Below, piece after piece: positions 1-11,315 of a stretch of 64,000 nt of DNA (positions are counted from its first letter, which is position 1; each line of letters starts with the position of its first letter). Location of the stretch: NCBI GenBank assembly GCA_010093685.1, contig MU006220.1, forward strand, positions 341,502 through 405,501, written 5' to 3'. The notes under the pieces were generated by a model, which saw only the letters and a program-made list of their open reading frames with translations, was not told the origin of the DNA and made no database searches. This DNA is from Ophiobolus disseminans (lineage: Eukaryota > Ascomycota > Dothideomycetes > Pleosporales > Phaeosphaeriaceae). The position numbers and the translations under genes were made by a program.

Positions 1-1574
1 ACGTGCGTCTTGATGCCGATTCACGAGTATGTAGTCTTGGATGCAGGGACTACAAGATGATCCAGAAGACAGATTCTGGATAGATGTGTCACGTTTGTTT
101 TACAGCGAGGACACCCAGCATGCAGTCACAATTTATGGGCTAGCGTGCAGTAGGTAATGAGCTGTATTCAAGAAAATATAGGGAGCGTGGGAAAACGGTA
201 CAAAGGAAGCGTGCGACGGGGGAGGTTCCTTCAATTTACTATCGACAGTCCCGCAAACGCAAATACAATCTGGACAAGACCGTCTCTCCCCCTATTTCCA
301 CGGGCCAGTATCACTCAAATCGGTCCAATGTCCATTCCAAGGACCATTGGCACCCCCACCATTCCCAAAACGAGTGTCCTTCCTATCCCCGGGCGCAAGC
401 GCCATGGGATCAACTCTTAAACGGCGCGAAACGCGCTATACCAACCCTCAGTCAGAGGTGACGAGGATTCTTCAACCAGCCGTACTCAAACACAAAATAT
501 GTCGACTTTCAACTCGATGTCCAAAAGGACAACTTGTCATCCTCCGTTCCGTTCCGTCCTCGCATGAACAAAAGGAGAAAAAACAACAAGGAGGAAAGCA
601 ACGAACGCTTGTTATCAATCAGCAACACACCCATCCCACTCCTCCCCCAGCAACAGCCACACGGCTGGGTCTTGCGATACATCCGAGCCAGGGCCGGTGA
701 GTTTGGAATAGAGGTTGGTTGACGGGTGCGGCGAATGAGCGAGACATGTCCACATATTGCCGGTTCTATCACAGCACACAAGCCTAGCTCCCATTGCGTC
801 CTTGACTGCCCACAACGCGATGCACGATGAGGGTCACCCTTTTCGAAAAGCTACCGGGGCCAAGCGGGCAAGCCACAGCAAGGCGCGGGTGTGTTTTCGA
901 AAGAGGTAATGCAGCGCTCGGTGTACATGGGTGTGGGGAGAAGGGAAACAGGAGAAGGAGGGCTATGAGGAAGATCGGGCGTAAGGGACCTCGGGGACAG
1001 ACATACCAAAGGAGATTACACAGCCTCATCAATGAAAGCGAATGAAAGAGAGTTTGATACATGATAATTGTCCACCATCCGAAACAGGTAGAGAAAACTA
1101 CATAATGCTTCCAATCGCCTCCATCTCCAGAAAGGGATTAACGATGAGTAGAATCGATCTCTTTTTATGCGCACACAAGCGAGAACATAACACAAACAAC
1201 AACACAGAAAATAATAGAACGTACATTGGGGGTATGTTGTGCAGGGAATGTAAGTCAAATAAAACACCAAAGAAACGCACCAACCCCTTTGCAGAGGAGC
1301 TATGGTGGTAGCCGCCATCAACGCGAAGGGGGGGAAGTAGATGCGCCGTCTCTCCAGAGAGCGTATTCGCATCATCGTGAAAAGAGACTAGGGAGAAAAC
1401 TTCAAAATGAATCCATGGTTCGGGCACTGAGCAATTACGGCTCATCGCAGGTCGATGTAGTTGAACTCGCTGCGCTACCCGGGAGACTCAGAAGGCAAGC
1501 CGAAAGGTCAGGTGGGTAGCGCGGCGGGCTCAATCGACAAAATATGGCTCGGGGTTGGACGATGGGGGGTTGAT
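1..1574. other. Intergenic, no gene supported
   Basis: This stretch lies downstream of the PRM1 stop codon and reaches the window edge. Several short open frames exist on both strands, but they overlap each other, have no recognisable domain and no splice-linked partner. I see no tRNA or repeat. The part next to 1575 probably holds the PRM1 3' untranslated region. Confidence 0.6.
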
Positions 1575-3818
1575 CTACTTCTCTCGTGGGTAGTTGTCGG
1601 AGAAAGGATTCGATCGGTCGTCGAGAGGGGAGGGGTCGGCTAGATCGCCATGGCTGCTTGTACGGAGGTGGCCGGGTCGAGACGATGCGTTGATGTCCTG
1701 GCGCGCAGTGACTTGGCCGACCTTTTCGGACTCAGGTTCCGCGTCGAAAGTCGGGAAGGGACGGTTGCTGAGAGTGTAAGGTGCGGCCTTGTTGATATTG
1801 TAGTCGTTTGCGACGTAGGAAGGCGGCGCGGCGGCGTCGTAGTCTTGCGGCTTGGGCTCGGCGTTGTTGTTGAGATCTTGGTCGATGTTGTAGGCTCGTG
1901 CGGCGTAAGGGTCGCGGCGGAAGATTTGGACAGCTGCGTAGATGTAGCCACCGATGGCGACGAATAGCCATATGAGAAACAACACGATGGAGATGAGTGC
2001 TTCCTGTTGGATGCCGCTCATCATCTTCTTGATTACGTGGTTGATGGCCTCGCTGATCTCGTCTTTTGCTTTGCCGCTTGGGTCGGCAAGGAGATCGGAG
2101 GCTGACTCTGAGCCGCTCTTGTCGGCTAAGGCACCGAGGGAAAAGGTGTCATTGCGGACGCCTGGGAATGAGACATGGGCATTTTCGGAGACCCAGGTCA
2201 AACCCTTGGAGATGCCTTCAAGCTTCAGTCCAATGAGACATTTGACCAGGTCCTCGACAACTCCCTTAAGAGGAGTGCCGCCAAATGCCGTGTTGATGAC
2301 GTTGGCTGTTTCCTTCTGAAAGGTATTGATCGTGTTGTTGATTGCTGATGTTGTCTCATTGACCCAGCCAAAGACCTCTTCGTTGATATTGTCGTCAGCC
2401 TTCTTGATGGCGCCATTGACACCGATTGCCCATGACATTGATGCATTGTTGACTGCTTTGACAACTTTTCCGGCAAAGTCAGCGACTTGCTCCGTGAGTT
2501 CCGGAGCCTTGTCTTCGATAGACTTCAGTAGGATGTATTGGCAGAAGCAGGAGAACAGGCCGGCTGCTGCCACCGACAAGACGAAGAGCATTGGTGCGGA
2601 AGTAGCATAAGCCCAAGCCCATCGAATGACAGCTTGTCGGTGCGCAGAACCAAAGCGTCGACCGAACCAAAGTCCTGTACTCGAAGTAGTCGGGCGAGAC
2701 GCGAGATAGACAACGTCCATGGCATCGTGACCCTCGGCGAAAAGTGCTGAACGTTCTTGCATCTTTCGGTAACGACGGATTTCTTGCCAAGCCATTGGTG
2801 CGCATACAAGAATCGCAGCAGCAAGGAGTACGGTGAGGGCAATGATCCGGCCCTTGGACACCATCGCGATGAGGTCATCGAAGAAGGTGCCGATGGAGTT
2901 GCCCTCTGAGCAGAAATTGAGCGTCTCTTTTTGCGGTACAGGAAGCACAGAGCGGTCGAACTTGTACGTGCCCATGTTCTTCTTTATCAGCTCCTGAACT
3001 TTATCGAATGGTAGGCGAATGAGGTTGTCGGTCATGTTCTGAAGCTCCTTGAAGTCGGGGATCTTGTCCTTGAGCCCTTCAATCTTCTTTATCGCGTCAT
3101 CCGGGAAGTTGATGGCCTTGATCTTATCGATGGGTCCGCTCAGGTCAAGGTTGGGTTTGTTGGCGCCAGGAACGAACGGGATTTTGCTCGTAAACTCGTT
3201 TATCAGCTTTTCCAAGCCTTCGACAGTTTTACCAATATCGTCAGCAACCTCATCGGTGGCCTTGTCGAGGAATGCGGTTACTTCTTTCACGAGATCCAAG
3301 GCTAATTTGACGCTGCCTGCCACGACGAGGTGGAAGAGACAGAGGTAGGTACTGGTGTACATGTGCAAGACAAAAATTGCGATCTCTTCCACCCCCTTGA
3401 TAGACATTTCCAGCATCTTCATGAGGCCGTTGACGGCTTTCTCTATGCTGGTAGCGGTCATTTCGTTGACACCCTTGGACATGTAGTGGGGCATGGAGGC
3501 CATGGAGCTGCCGAGTTTCTCGACCTGGTTGCAAGCACTGAGAGCCTCGCGACGTGCGGAGGTGAGGCTTGAATCAGTGCTTGACGTAGCGAACATTAGT
3601 CGCACGAGGACGAGGAGTAGGAGGATCGTCCAGCGGTTGAGCCATATCTGTGAGAGCCTAGCTCGAAGGCCGAGGTATGGTTTGAAGTTTGGTGTCTGGT
3701 TTATTGTAGGTCGTGGTGCATCTTGCGGTGCGTGGTAGTCTCGCATCTCATGCTCGCCAGCGGACATAGATGGAGGCACAGCCGGGAAGGGTTGCTGTTG
3801 GTACGTAGAGGAAGCCAT
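1575..3818 (-). CDS. PRM1: Plasma membrane fusion protein Prm1
   Basis: Single-exon gene for a 747-aa multipass membrane protein matching the Prm1 family, which acts at cell contact sites in plasma-membrane fusion during mating and, in filamentous fungi, hyphal fusion. Visible: a hydrophilic Pro/Gln-rich N-terminus, TM1 near residues 61-77 (WTILLLLVLVRLMF), a second hydrophobic stretch near 140-170, a third after about 310 (IIALTVLLAAAILV), a fourth (PMLFVLSVAAAGLF) and a last one near 610-640 (ISIVLFLIWLFVAIGGY). Long amphipathic loops with N-glycosylation sequons (NNAS, NETT) lie between them, as in Prm1 ectodomains. The C-terminal tail is charged and Pro/Ser rich. I start at the ATG giving MASSTYQQ; an in-frame ATG 30 codons upstream (3908) is possible but its extension does not look conserved. 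Family assignment is by recognition of the overall pattern and is quite secure. Confidence 0.88.
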   Translation of the reverse strand: MASSTYQQQPFPAVPPSMSAGEHEMRDYHAPQDAPRPTINQTPNFKPYLGLRARLSQIWLNRWTILLLLVLVRLMFATSSTDSSLTSARREALSACNQVEKLGSSMASMPHYMSKGVNEMTATSIEKAVNGLMKMLEMSIKGVEEIAIFVLHMYTSTYLCLFHLVVAGSVKLALDLVKEVTAFLDKATDEVADDIGKTVEGLEKLINEFTSKIPFVPGANKPNLDLSGPIDKIKAINFPDDAIKKIEGLKDKIPDFKELQNMTDNLIRLPFDKVQELIKKNMGTYKFDRSVLPVPQKETLNFCSEGNSIGTFFDDLIAMVSKGRIIALTVLLAAAILVCAPMAWQEIRRYRKMQERSALFAEGHDAMDVVYLASRPTTSSTGLWFGRRFGSAHRQAVIRWAWAYATSAPMLFVLSVAAAGLFSCFCQYILLKSIEDKAPELTEQVADFAGKVVKAVNNASMSWAIGVNGAIKKADDNINEEVFGWVNETTSAINNTINTFQKETANVINTAFGGTPLKGVVEDLVKCLIGLKLEGISKGLTWVSENAHVSFPGVRNDTFSLGALADKSGSESASDLLADPSGKAKDEISEAINHVIKKMMSGIQQEALISIVLFLIWLFVAIGGYIYAAVQIFRRDPYAARAYNIDQDLNNNAEPKPQDYDAAAPPSYVANDYNINKAAPYTLSNRPFPTFDAEPESEKVGQVTARQDINASSRPGHLRTSSHGDLADPSPLDDRSNPFSDNYPREK

Positions 3819-6800
3819 CGCGGAGGTGGATGAGTGTGGAACGCGGTCTGGTGGGCGTATTAGATGCGGCAAGAGCTTCGAGTGATCTGAGGGTGAGTCG
3901 TGCTGCAAAAAGACTCAAAGGTGTGAGGTTGGGAGTAGACCAGCTAATCGGAGGGTATCTACCAGAGACGATGTGTGACGTAGAGAAATATTACGAGAAT
4001 TACAGAAGAGAAGACAATAAGAACTACAATAGGAAAACCCAACGCTCCGTACAATGCAATAAAGAAAACTCGGTGGTGAAGTTGTGAGGTGAAGAAGAGA
4101 CAAGTGGGGGCACGACGTGAATATCTATCTTCACAATGACTCTAACGAAGCGAGCTACGTACCGCGAGAAAGCGAGGACCAGTTGCAGGCCGCCTGCAAG
4201 GTACCAATGGCACCCCGAGGACAGGCCTGCACGACCTGATCGTTTCAGCAACGCATCCAGTCTGTGAGGCTCTAGTTAGAACAGGCGATCTCGGATGTGG
4301 TGGTGGCCCAAATAGGCGCCCTCAGGAAATGGACAATCCACTCCCGACCAATCGTTTGGTTGTCAGAGGGTCGGGCTGGGGAGGGCCCAAAACAACACGC
4401 TAGAACACAGCTGTGTTATTTTGAGCCTCTTTGTCTTCGAGTGGATGTCGCGAGTTGTCTGAGCGGGAGTCTTTGTTCCACGACTTGCGCTCATTGGCCT
4501 GCGACGGTCACGGACGCGCGAGAAGTCAGGTCTGGCGACCTGCGCACCTCGTGACGTCTACGGCCGTCGCAGAGTGATGAGTGTTGTCGAGCGCAAGGGA
4601 ACACGACCTCTGGACGTTGGTCAATGGCAGAGGAGTGCTCACGCCGCGAGAGATGCGCGACGCAACGGTTTTGTAGGCTCGCGCTGCGCCGTCTCATGTG
4701 GCGCCTGTAATGCCTTGTTTTCGGCCGCTAGTTCACGTCATTCTGCGAAGACATGTTTCACATCACTGGCATAGCGGTCATGGCATAGACACACCGCGAT
4801 GGTGGTGACAAGCTTGAATATCGTCACCAAACTGTCCATGAATTGCAAATGCAGCCCGGCGCCATTGCGTGACTGTTTGTGAAGCAGTGGATGTGAGTGA
4901 TTGATCGGGTGGCTGCGGCGTAGCGCCTTCCATGTGGGACATGGCCCAAGCTTGATCGGCCCCATCCAATCACCGACTGGGCGGTTAGAAGAGCCTCAAA
5001 CACGTGGGCCAGTTTGACGTCTGTCCCAACTTCATCCTTTCCAGGTCTTCCAACCTGCTGCTCTTAACCGCCCAGTGTTGTCTTAATATGCTTTCGTCTT
5101 CCACTCTAATGTAGCGGCCGTCCGTGTGGTCCTGTCCTTCTTCAGCAGCACGACAGGGCAGCGACGACTTCTTGGTGTGCTAATCCGAGCCATCCTGTTC
5201 AGCGAATCTCCCGATTGACATATAAGGATCCTTTCTACCAAAGCATATCTACGTACTGATGTGCAAACCCCTCTCAGAGTGGTTGTTCTCAACGTTTTGA
5301 GGTCAATTTAGGGAGGTGCGCGGCGAGGGTTGTAGGTCACGCCTCCTCCACCCAGAGGCCCGTAGACAACATCACAAATGTTCCTGCCATAGGGGATGGT
5401 GCTGTGACGCTGTAGAGTTTCTGTGGTTTCCTATCCCTATCTCCTCACCTTACGCCTCATCATCTCGTTCTCAATTCTTCCCTCCCGCTCAACATATCTT
5501 CCGTCCTTCAATTTCCCCTGAGCAGCGCTGGCAGCTGTTCGCTTTCCGATCTCCGTTCGCGCATCGAAAGAAAAACTTCAAATCGTTGCGGCGATTTGGG
5601 ACGCGTCGTGAATACCAGCGCCTCGGTCGTCAGTGCTGGGCTGTTCCCCAGGGAGCCCAAAGCTCGCACGCAACCATTCGCCCGCACACGGCCGTGCCCA
5701 ATCGTGATAGCTTCAATTTGCCCACAATAGCCCTCTCAGAATTCTTGCTCTCTCAAATATCATCTCGCTCTCTTTCGTAACCTTCTGGCGCCGCGCTCAT
5801 TCTCAAACGATTCAACTTCTCGCCTTTCGCGCACCAAGTCTCGCACTTTACGTCCTAGGAGCCGATCGTAATACGACAGAAATTGTCAACCAAACTTTCG
5901 ACGCGCCTCATCTTTTCGGGCTCCAGACATACAAATCGGCAGCCGAGATCGGCCCAGCAATTGAAAGCTTCCAGAAATCGTACTAAAACCGCCCACCAGG
6001 TACCCTCCGCGATCGCTCCGTCAGGCACCTTCTATCACATCCTCCGGCAGTCACCGCTTGAGAGGTAAGGCACGGCACTTACTTCGCCTTGTGACGGCGC
6101 GCTCAGGCTACAGGACTAGTATAACAATAGCCAGCAGCTACAATACCTCTTCCTTCTCCTCCTCATCTCCACTCCGCCGCAGGCAGGTCCTATCGCGAAC
6201 CCTCTTTACCTCAGGCAGCCATCCGCTTTCTATGAGGTGACCCTACTCAAACGAAGTCTCCACCAAAGAGCGACCTACCTGTACGCAACCTCCAGACCTG
6301 TAAGTTAGCACTAATTTCTGTCAATCTATGCTCGCTGCTCTCACGCGCACTTAAGATTGACATTTCAAATGTTGCCGGTTCTTACTAACATGATCTCCGC
6401 AGTCTAGTAGTACACCCGCAACCGTCACGGACCCCGCAATCAGAACGCCAATCTCATCAGGTACGTGGTCAGTGCTGCATTGTGCGCTCACTTGAGTTCG
6501 TGGCCGATGCGCGGAGGCGGTGACGAGGCACACTTCACACCTCATTGGCTCCCTTAGCATTCGCAAAGTGACCGTGGGAATTGATATCACGTCTACATCA
6601 CTTGATACCATTCTCAAAACATATCACCGCTGCTGCCAAGCTTTTGGAATTGCCTCTGCCACTTTTGAAGTTCATCGAGAAGCCAGTGACTGATATTATC
6701 AAAGAATTCACCAAGCCGATATCGCGCGCTTCTGTAACATTCTACACCGCTTCTACCGGTACGTTCACCGCTGTTGGGTTCGAAGACCTCGCACCTCGTG

Positions 6801-6921
6801 CAGCGGATTGCTTCAATCGCTACGTCTTCACACACAGCCTCAACTGGGTCCTTGACAACTCAACACTCCCCGCATCAGAGTCTCACATACATCAGCGCCT
6901 CATCGCCCAGAGCAACCTTCG
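3819..6921. other. Long intergenic region and probable 5' leader
   Basis: No convincing gene lies between the divergent PRM1 and the 344-aa gene at 6922. From about 5430 to 6060 the plus strand is strongly pyrimidine-rich (runs such as TCTCGTTCTCAATTCTTCCC), typical of fungal promoters and leaders. Between 6060 and 6580 there are candidate splice donors (GTAAGG at 6065, GTAAGT at 6301) and acceptors, so the 5' UTR may contain introns. An open frame at 6581-6985 lacks an ATG start and overlaps the main start codon out of frame. Confidence 0.5.
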
Positions 6922-7956
6922 ATGGCCGATAGCACCAAGGCTACAGGCGGCGACAAGAATGGAGTCAATATCGTCGACACCGTGAGCAACACCGAGGCCA
7001 ACGTCCTGTCACCGAAATCAGCAAGCAGCGGCGACACACTTCACGAAGAGGGTAGCTCTGATATCCGCTCAGATGGAGACACCGTCAATTCCTTTAGCAG
7101 CCCAGTCAGTCCCGAGAGCCTCAACTTTGACAACCTGGCCCTCGATGACCCCACCTTGCACGCCCCGAAAGGTGCAAACGGTCGGTACGTTGCGCCGTTT
7201 CAACGGGGTATCAAGAACTATAGTGATGGTAACCGTCTTGGTTACTCCCCTGGTGATTTCAGCCGTAGGGAAGGCAACTTCCGCAGCGGAAGTCCTTTCA
7301 GTGGTCGCGGGGGAGGTGGTGGTCATCGGAATTCGCGCACGTGGATGTCGCAGGACGCCCAGGCCATGCAGGAGTTCATGGTCATCCGCAATTCTATGCG
7401 CCGCCAGTTCAGGAACGCGGATGTCTCCAAGTGGAAGTACGCCGACTACATTGCCCACCGTGAGGCTATGATAGCGTCACAAGCCAATAGGCTCGCGAGC
7501 AAGGTCAAAGCAAAGGAAGATGCACTTTCCAACCGCGTACCCCCCATTACCCAAGAGACTCAACAGAGTCTCAACAAGTGGGGTCTTCTCGGAAACTTCA
7601 ACCAGCAAGGTAACCTTGGACGAGTTCTTGGCGAAGAGACGATCTGGTGCGCCGACTGGCTAGACGGCAAGGACGAGGTCGCGCCTTGGCCTTCATTGGC
7701 TGAGATGAAGTGGGAGGGCGATGACCGAGCGAAGACGGGTGTCGGTCGTTTCTTGCCTCTTCCCCGCGAAGAGGGTCCCCCTGGCCTTGCCTGGAACCAG
7801 CTGCCCTGTGTCGAGCAATACCCCATCGACCAAGTCGCTCGCATCCCCACCATGGAGGACGTCTATCTCCCAGTCGACGACCAGATTGAAGAGGACCACG
7901 AGTACCTCTGGAGCAAGGACTTGGAGAAGGCCATGGATGACTTCATGGAAATCTAA
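6922..7956 (+). CDS. Unrecognised conserved-looking 344-aa protein
   Basis: Uninterrupted ORF of 344 codons with good coding character; I do not recognise a named family. The N-terminal 95 residues are Ser/Asp/Asn-rich and look disordered. A Gly/Arg/Ser segment around residues 100-145 contains GRGGGGGHR, an RGG-like patch often seen in RNA-binding proteins. Residues 145-345 look folded, with conserved-style blocks such as FMVIRNSMRRQFRN, WKYADYIAHREAM, LNKWGLLGNFN and ETIWCADWLDGKDEVAPWP, ending in an acidic tail (EKAMDDFMEI). A role in RNA or translation is possible only by analogy with the RGG patch and the long leader; no function is assigned. The ATG at 6922 is the first in this frame after upstream stops. 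Confidence 0.75.
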   Translation: MADSTKATGGDKNGVNIVDTVSNTEANVLSPKSASSGDTLHEEGSSDIRSDGDTVNSFSSPVSPESLNFDNLALDDPTLHAPKGANGRYVAPFQRGIKNYSDGNRLGYSPGDFSRREGNFRSGSPFSGRGGGGGHRNSRTWMSQDAQAMQEFMVIRNSMRRQFRNADVSKWKYADYIAHREAMIASQANRLASKVKAKEDALSNRVPPITQETQQSLNKWGLLGNFNQQGNLGRVLGEETIWCADWLDGKDEVAPWPSLAEMKWEGDDRAKTGVGRFLPLPREEGPPGLAWNQLPCVEQYPIDQVARIPTMEDVYLPVDDQIEEDHEYLWSKDLEKAMDDFMEI

Positions 7957-9474
7957 GTACCCTCGACCTATGGAGACCAGCAGACTGTGCAGCTCAGCGA
8001 ACCGGTTGCACAGTCTGAGCAGACCACCTTTCTCATCTTCAAAGTTACTTATCTGATTGACGACTCCGCATCGATTTGGCCTGCACTTCATCCCACCGTG
8101 TGTCGGTTGGCTCTTGTAGTTGTGAACAACTAAATGGCATCCGGATCCCACGCGACACCAGCCAACACACTCGGGAGAGGTCCAGTTGTACATGCATGTA
8201 CAGCGATAGGTCTCTCCCTCCCATAGACACCTTTTTCTGCCCATGCAGTTCCACTTGAGGAACGCTCCCCGAAACAGCCTATGCTCACCCCGCGATGGAA
8301 ACAGCCCTGTGACTATGCGATCAGCGATGCGGTACAATTAATACTAGACCTTTGATACTTTCGATTTGGCTTCTTGGATCATGCGATGCCCTTCGGCATG
8401 GCGCGATGGTAGGCGTCCGGCACGGCGTGTACATCACCCAACCCAGCAATGGCGGGCACTGTGTGTGCGAAACCACGTCACCCTCGTCTTTGGCTTGAAT
8501 TTATGCGTTGCTCTTCTTGCATTTCAAAACAAAGAATTGGGCAGTCTCCGGGAGGCTGGAAAGGTATGCAATTGGTTTTTTTCCACGGTTTGGATATCTT
8601 TCTCCACTTTCTGCTGCTTCCTAGTCCTTCTCCACAAAAAAAGTGCTTTACAATTCAAGATCCCATCGTGTGCAACGTGCAGTGCCCTAACAAAACTAAT
8701 CCACAGTCCACGCTCCCTTGCGCCGGCCACTGGCTGTGACTGCAACCATAGTTAAACTTCGCCATGTGTTGCATTCGAAGCACAACCCCCCCGGTTTCGC
8801 CCTTTAGACTAATAGTTCGCGACCGTTGTCGAGACTCCGTTGTGTCGACCACGCTATGATGAGGATATGCGGCGCTTTGCTGACATAGCGCTGAGATTGT
8901 ATGGAAGATTCGATGATTCGTTGTTGATGCAGTCAGTCATGCAGTAGTGGAGGCTGACCAGTCATGTACCGGGTGGAACTGTGATGATGACAACTGCGCT
9001 TGATAGTGCAGCAGCCTTGGGGTCAGACATGTTTGTATTTGGTCTGTCCCTTTCGGCAATCCTGAGGTTGCTGACCGGCGGCTGACGTTCGCTCAGTGGT
9101 TTGTTCAACAAGAAAGACGAGATATGGATCAATTGAATCTGAACAGCACAGGATCGCGCACACGAACATGCTTTATACACCAAATATCTCATGGAAGATA
9201 CCGAGTCTATGGACACGTACGACGGCCTAGTCCCATACACATAATAGCCAATTTTCCCAAAGCGGTTCGTACCTCGTAGCGCCCGCCATACATATCTCCA
9301 GCTTATCCACATTGGGAGTCTTGCTGCGAGACGCCGCACGAGACCGCATCGCACCCATAGGCTAGAAGGGTGGGCAATTATGGGATGCTCGGGTCATACG
9401 ACGCAGCATGCCCGAGGTGCTGCAGACTGGGGGCCTGAGAACGTTTCCGCCTTTCCTAGTACCATGATTTCTCA
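7957..9474. other. Intergenic, nothing recognised
   Basis: Between convergent genes. Short overlapping ORFs on both strands have no domains or consistent codon pattern. I see no RNA gene, repeat or element. The ends should contain the two 3' untranslated regions. Confidence 0.55.
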
Positions 9475-10174
9475 TCAAGCTCCGACTCTCTCCAGACCAT
9501 CCAGCTGCAGATCCTTGGTCATACGCACAATCCTGATACCCTCTCCGTTGGGACACCGCACGACGTCCTCACTCCCGCTTCTCACGTATCCGCACTTCTC
9601 GTACAGCGCGACCCCGCTCAATGTTGCGCCCATTTCCAGCCTGGCGAAGCCGCCCACGTTCTCGGAGGGTTTGCCTTCCTGTGCCCGCGCCTCGCAATAC
9701 CGCATCAGCATAGTGCCGAGGCCGCGGCGCGCCCAGTCTGGGTGTGTGAAGATTGCGCGAATGCTGGCGCGTTCGACCACTGGGTCGCGCTTCTCTGGCA
9801 TGCGGAGCATCGAGGGCGCAGAGTCGCCGCCATAGAGCGTTTTGCGGAAGGACCAGCCGCCACAGGCGCAGATGACGCTGGGTTGGTCATTGGGGTGGAG
9901 AATGAAGTATGTCCTTTGCAAGCTGTTAGCATCCATTCGTCAAACATTCTCTCATCAACTTAGCTTACTGATCATGGATGAGCACACTATCTGGTCCGAA
10001 GAGGTAGCCTATTGAGCCATCGAGCTCGGCTTGGGTGTAGTAACCTAACCCTAGAGTGCGAAGCGAATCCCCAATCATTTGCTGTAGAGCGGGTATATCA
10101 TCTAGGATTGCCGTTCGAAATGTGAAATTGTGCGTCGCTTCTTGAGCTTTTGCGTCCGCGATAGGGTCGTGCAT
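9475..10174 (-). CDS. GNAT-family N-acetyltransferase
   Basis: Two exons, 9969-10174 and 9475-9913, joined by a 55-base intron (GTAAGC...AAAG); the split codon restores Asp-Gln-Thr-Tyr-Phe and gives 214 aa. The protein has the GNAT fold order: an N-terminal beta-alpha segment (FRTAILDDIPALQQMI), a central strand with IRAIFTHPDWARRGLG, which carries the acetyl-CoA pyrophosphate loop (Arg-Arg-Gly-Leu-Gly), and a C-terminal ALYEKCGYV motif. The substrate cannot be read from sequence; such fungal enzymes acetylate small amines or other metabolites. The ATG at 10174 (MHDPIADA) is chosen because the fold begins shortly after it; an upstream ATG at 10264 would add 30 residues without conserved character. 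Confidence 0.82.
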
Positions 10175-10740
10175 GATGGCTGCGGGGGGCGGAGATGTTT
10201 TGAACACAAGAACGGACTTAGGTATCAAAACGCTATGTTGAGACGACGTCGCTCTTTTAACCACTGCGTATTGTAGCGGTAGTATATGTTCTGGCGCTGA
10301 GTATGGAACATTGCTGATGATGCTGTCCGCTGATCGGTCCTGACTCGCAAGGTTTCACCCGACGGAAAGCGCATTTGGTTATCCGGGGAAGATGAACAAA
10401 CTTTTAGTCTGCACATATAACAGTTCAGCGCGGGGATATGCGCGAGTTGCGGCGGACGGAGTTCGAAAACTGAACGTAAAAACCAGACACGGTCTCGACA
10501 ACAGACATCCGCAGCTTTTTCGTGGGCATATTGGATTCCAGGGATCGCTGATATCTTTTTACGCGCTCGTGAAGTTTTTAGGTTTGGCTAGCAATTTCCA
10601 CATCTATGTGTGAAGGGCATGCGAGTGAAAAGCAGCCCTCACGTGAAGCGCGTCTTACCGTGTTGGCGCACGTGCCGACCGGAACGCGTGCCGACCGCCG
10701 AACTTCAATTGACGCGACTGACACCCCAACTTCAACACGC
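10175..10740. other. Intergenic next to transposon relic
   Basis: No gene supported. From about 10650 to 10705 there is a GC-rich segment in which CGTGCCGACC occurs twice a few bases apart, directly before the transposase relic. It may be a remnant of a transposon terminus. Confidence 0.4.
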
Positions 10741-10745
10741 AATAA

Positions 10746-11090
10746 CTCCACCACTATAACTCTAATTAAAGAAGTAATTGCAGCAATTGAATCGCACGCT
10801 CTAGGATATGACATTGTATACTAAGAGTATGCTAACTAGTTTGGCGTAGATCGAGTTACGTTGGCGTAAAGACACTAAGGCTGTTAAGGCTTAAGAACAG
10901 CTAAAATCTTCAACTAGAAGAACTTACGCTACAACAAGAGAAGAAGCTTGTACTCTATATTAGAGACTTAACTACGCGTGGGCTACTACCTAATCAAGCT
11001 ATAATACAAAATTTGGCCTCTACAATAGCAGCTGCAATCGCATCGTCAATTGGTGCCATAGTAGTTGAGTTAAGACGCATCGCGCAAAGT
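10746..11090 (+). mobile_element. RIP-damaged Fot1/pogo-type transposase fragment
   Basis: Remnant of the N-terminal part of a pogo/Fot1-class DDE transposase (Tc1/mariner superfamily). Conceptual translation gives the family's start pattern: KEVIAAIES, then FGVDRVTLA and RH of the helix-turn-helix, then, after a frame change, QQEKKLVLYIRDLTTRGLLP and NQAIIQNLASTIA. The helix-turn-helix frame is broken by TAA and TAG codons where Gln (CAA/CAG) or Arg is expected, a C-to-T pattern typical of RIP. The catalytic DDE domain is absent, so this is a dead truncated copy. Local base composition is more AT-rich than the flanking genes. Family assignment is by recognition of these motifs; exact ends are uncertain. 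Confidence 0.72.
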
Positions 11091-11315
11091 GGCTTGTCTG
11101 GTATTTTGGTGGGGGGTGGGGCGACCCGCGACGTGTGGCGACCCGCGCACGGGCATGGTAGTCGCGTCAACGGAGCATTGGCCATCTGATGTCACTCCAG
11201 CCCGACTTCTCCGCTTCATCATTCTGGGTCGCTTCTCGTAGTCCCCTCTCCCAGATCTGGAGTCGCAATATATCGTACCTAGCAAATCACTATCATTGAG
11301 CCACCATTTTCAATT

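Noticed and set aside
3819..3908. Upstream extension of PRM1 to the ATG at 3908
   Set aside because: The 30 extra residues are low-complexity and precede the usual N-terminus; the ATG at 3818 is more likely.
5316..5780. 154-aa plus-strand ORF in the long leader
   Set aside because: Its Ser/Arg/Pro/Phe composition simply reflects CT-rich leader DNA; no homology pattern.
6581..6985. 134-aa ORF overlapping the start of the 344-aa gene
   Set aside because: Begins at TTG, has no ATG before the overlap, and is out of frame with the well-supported gene.
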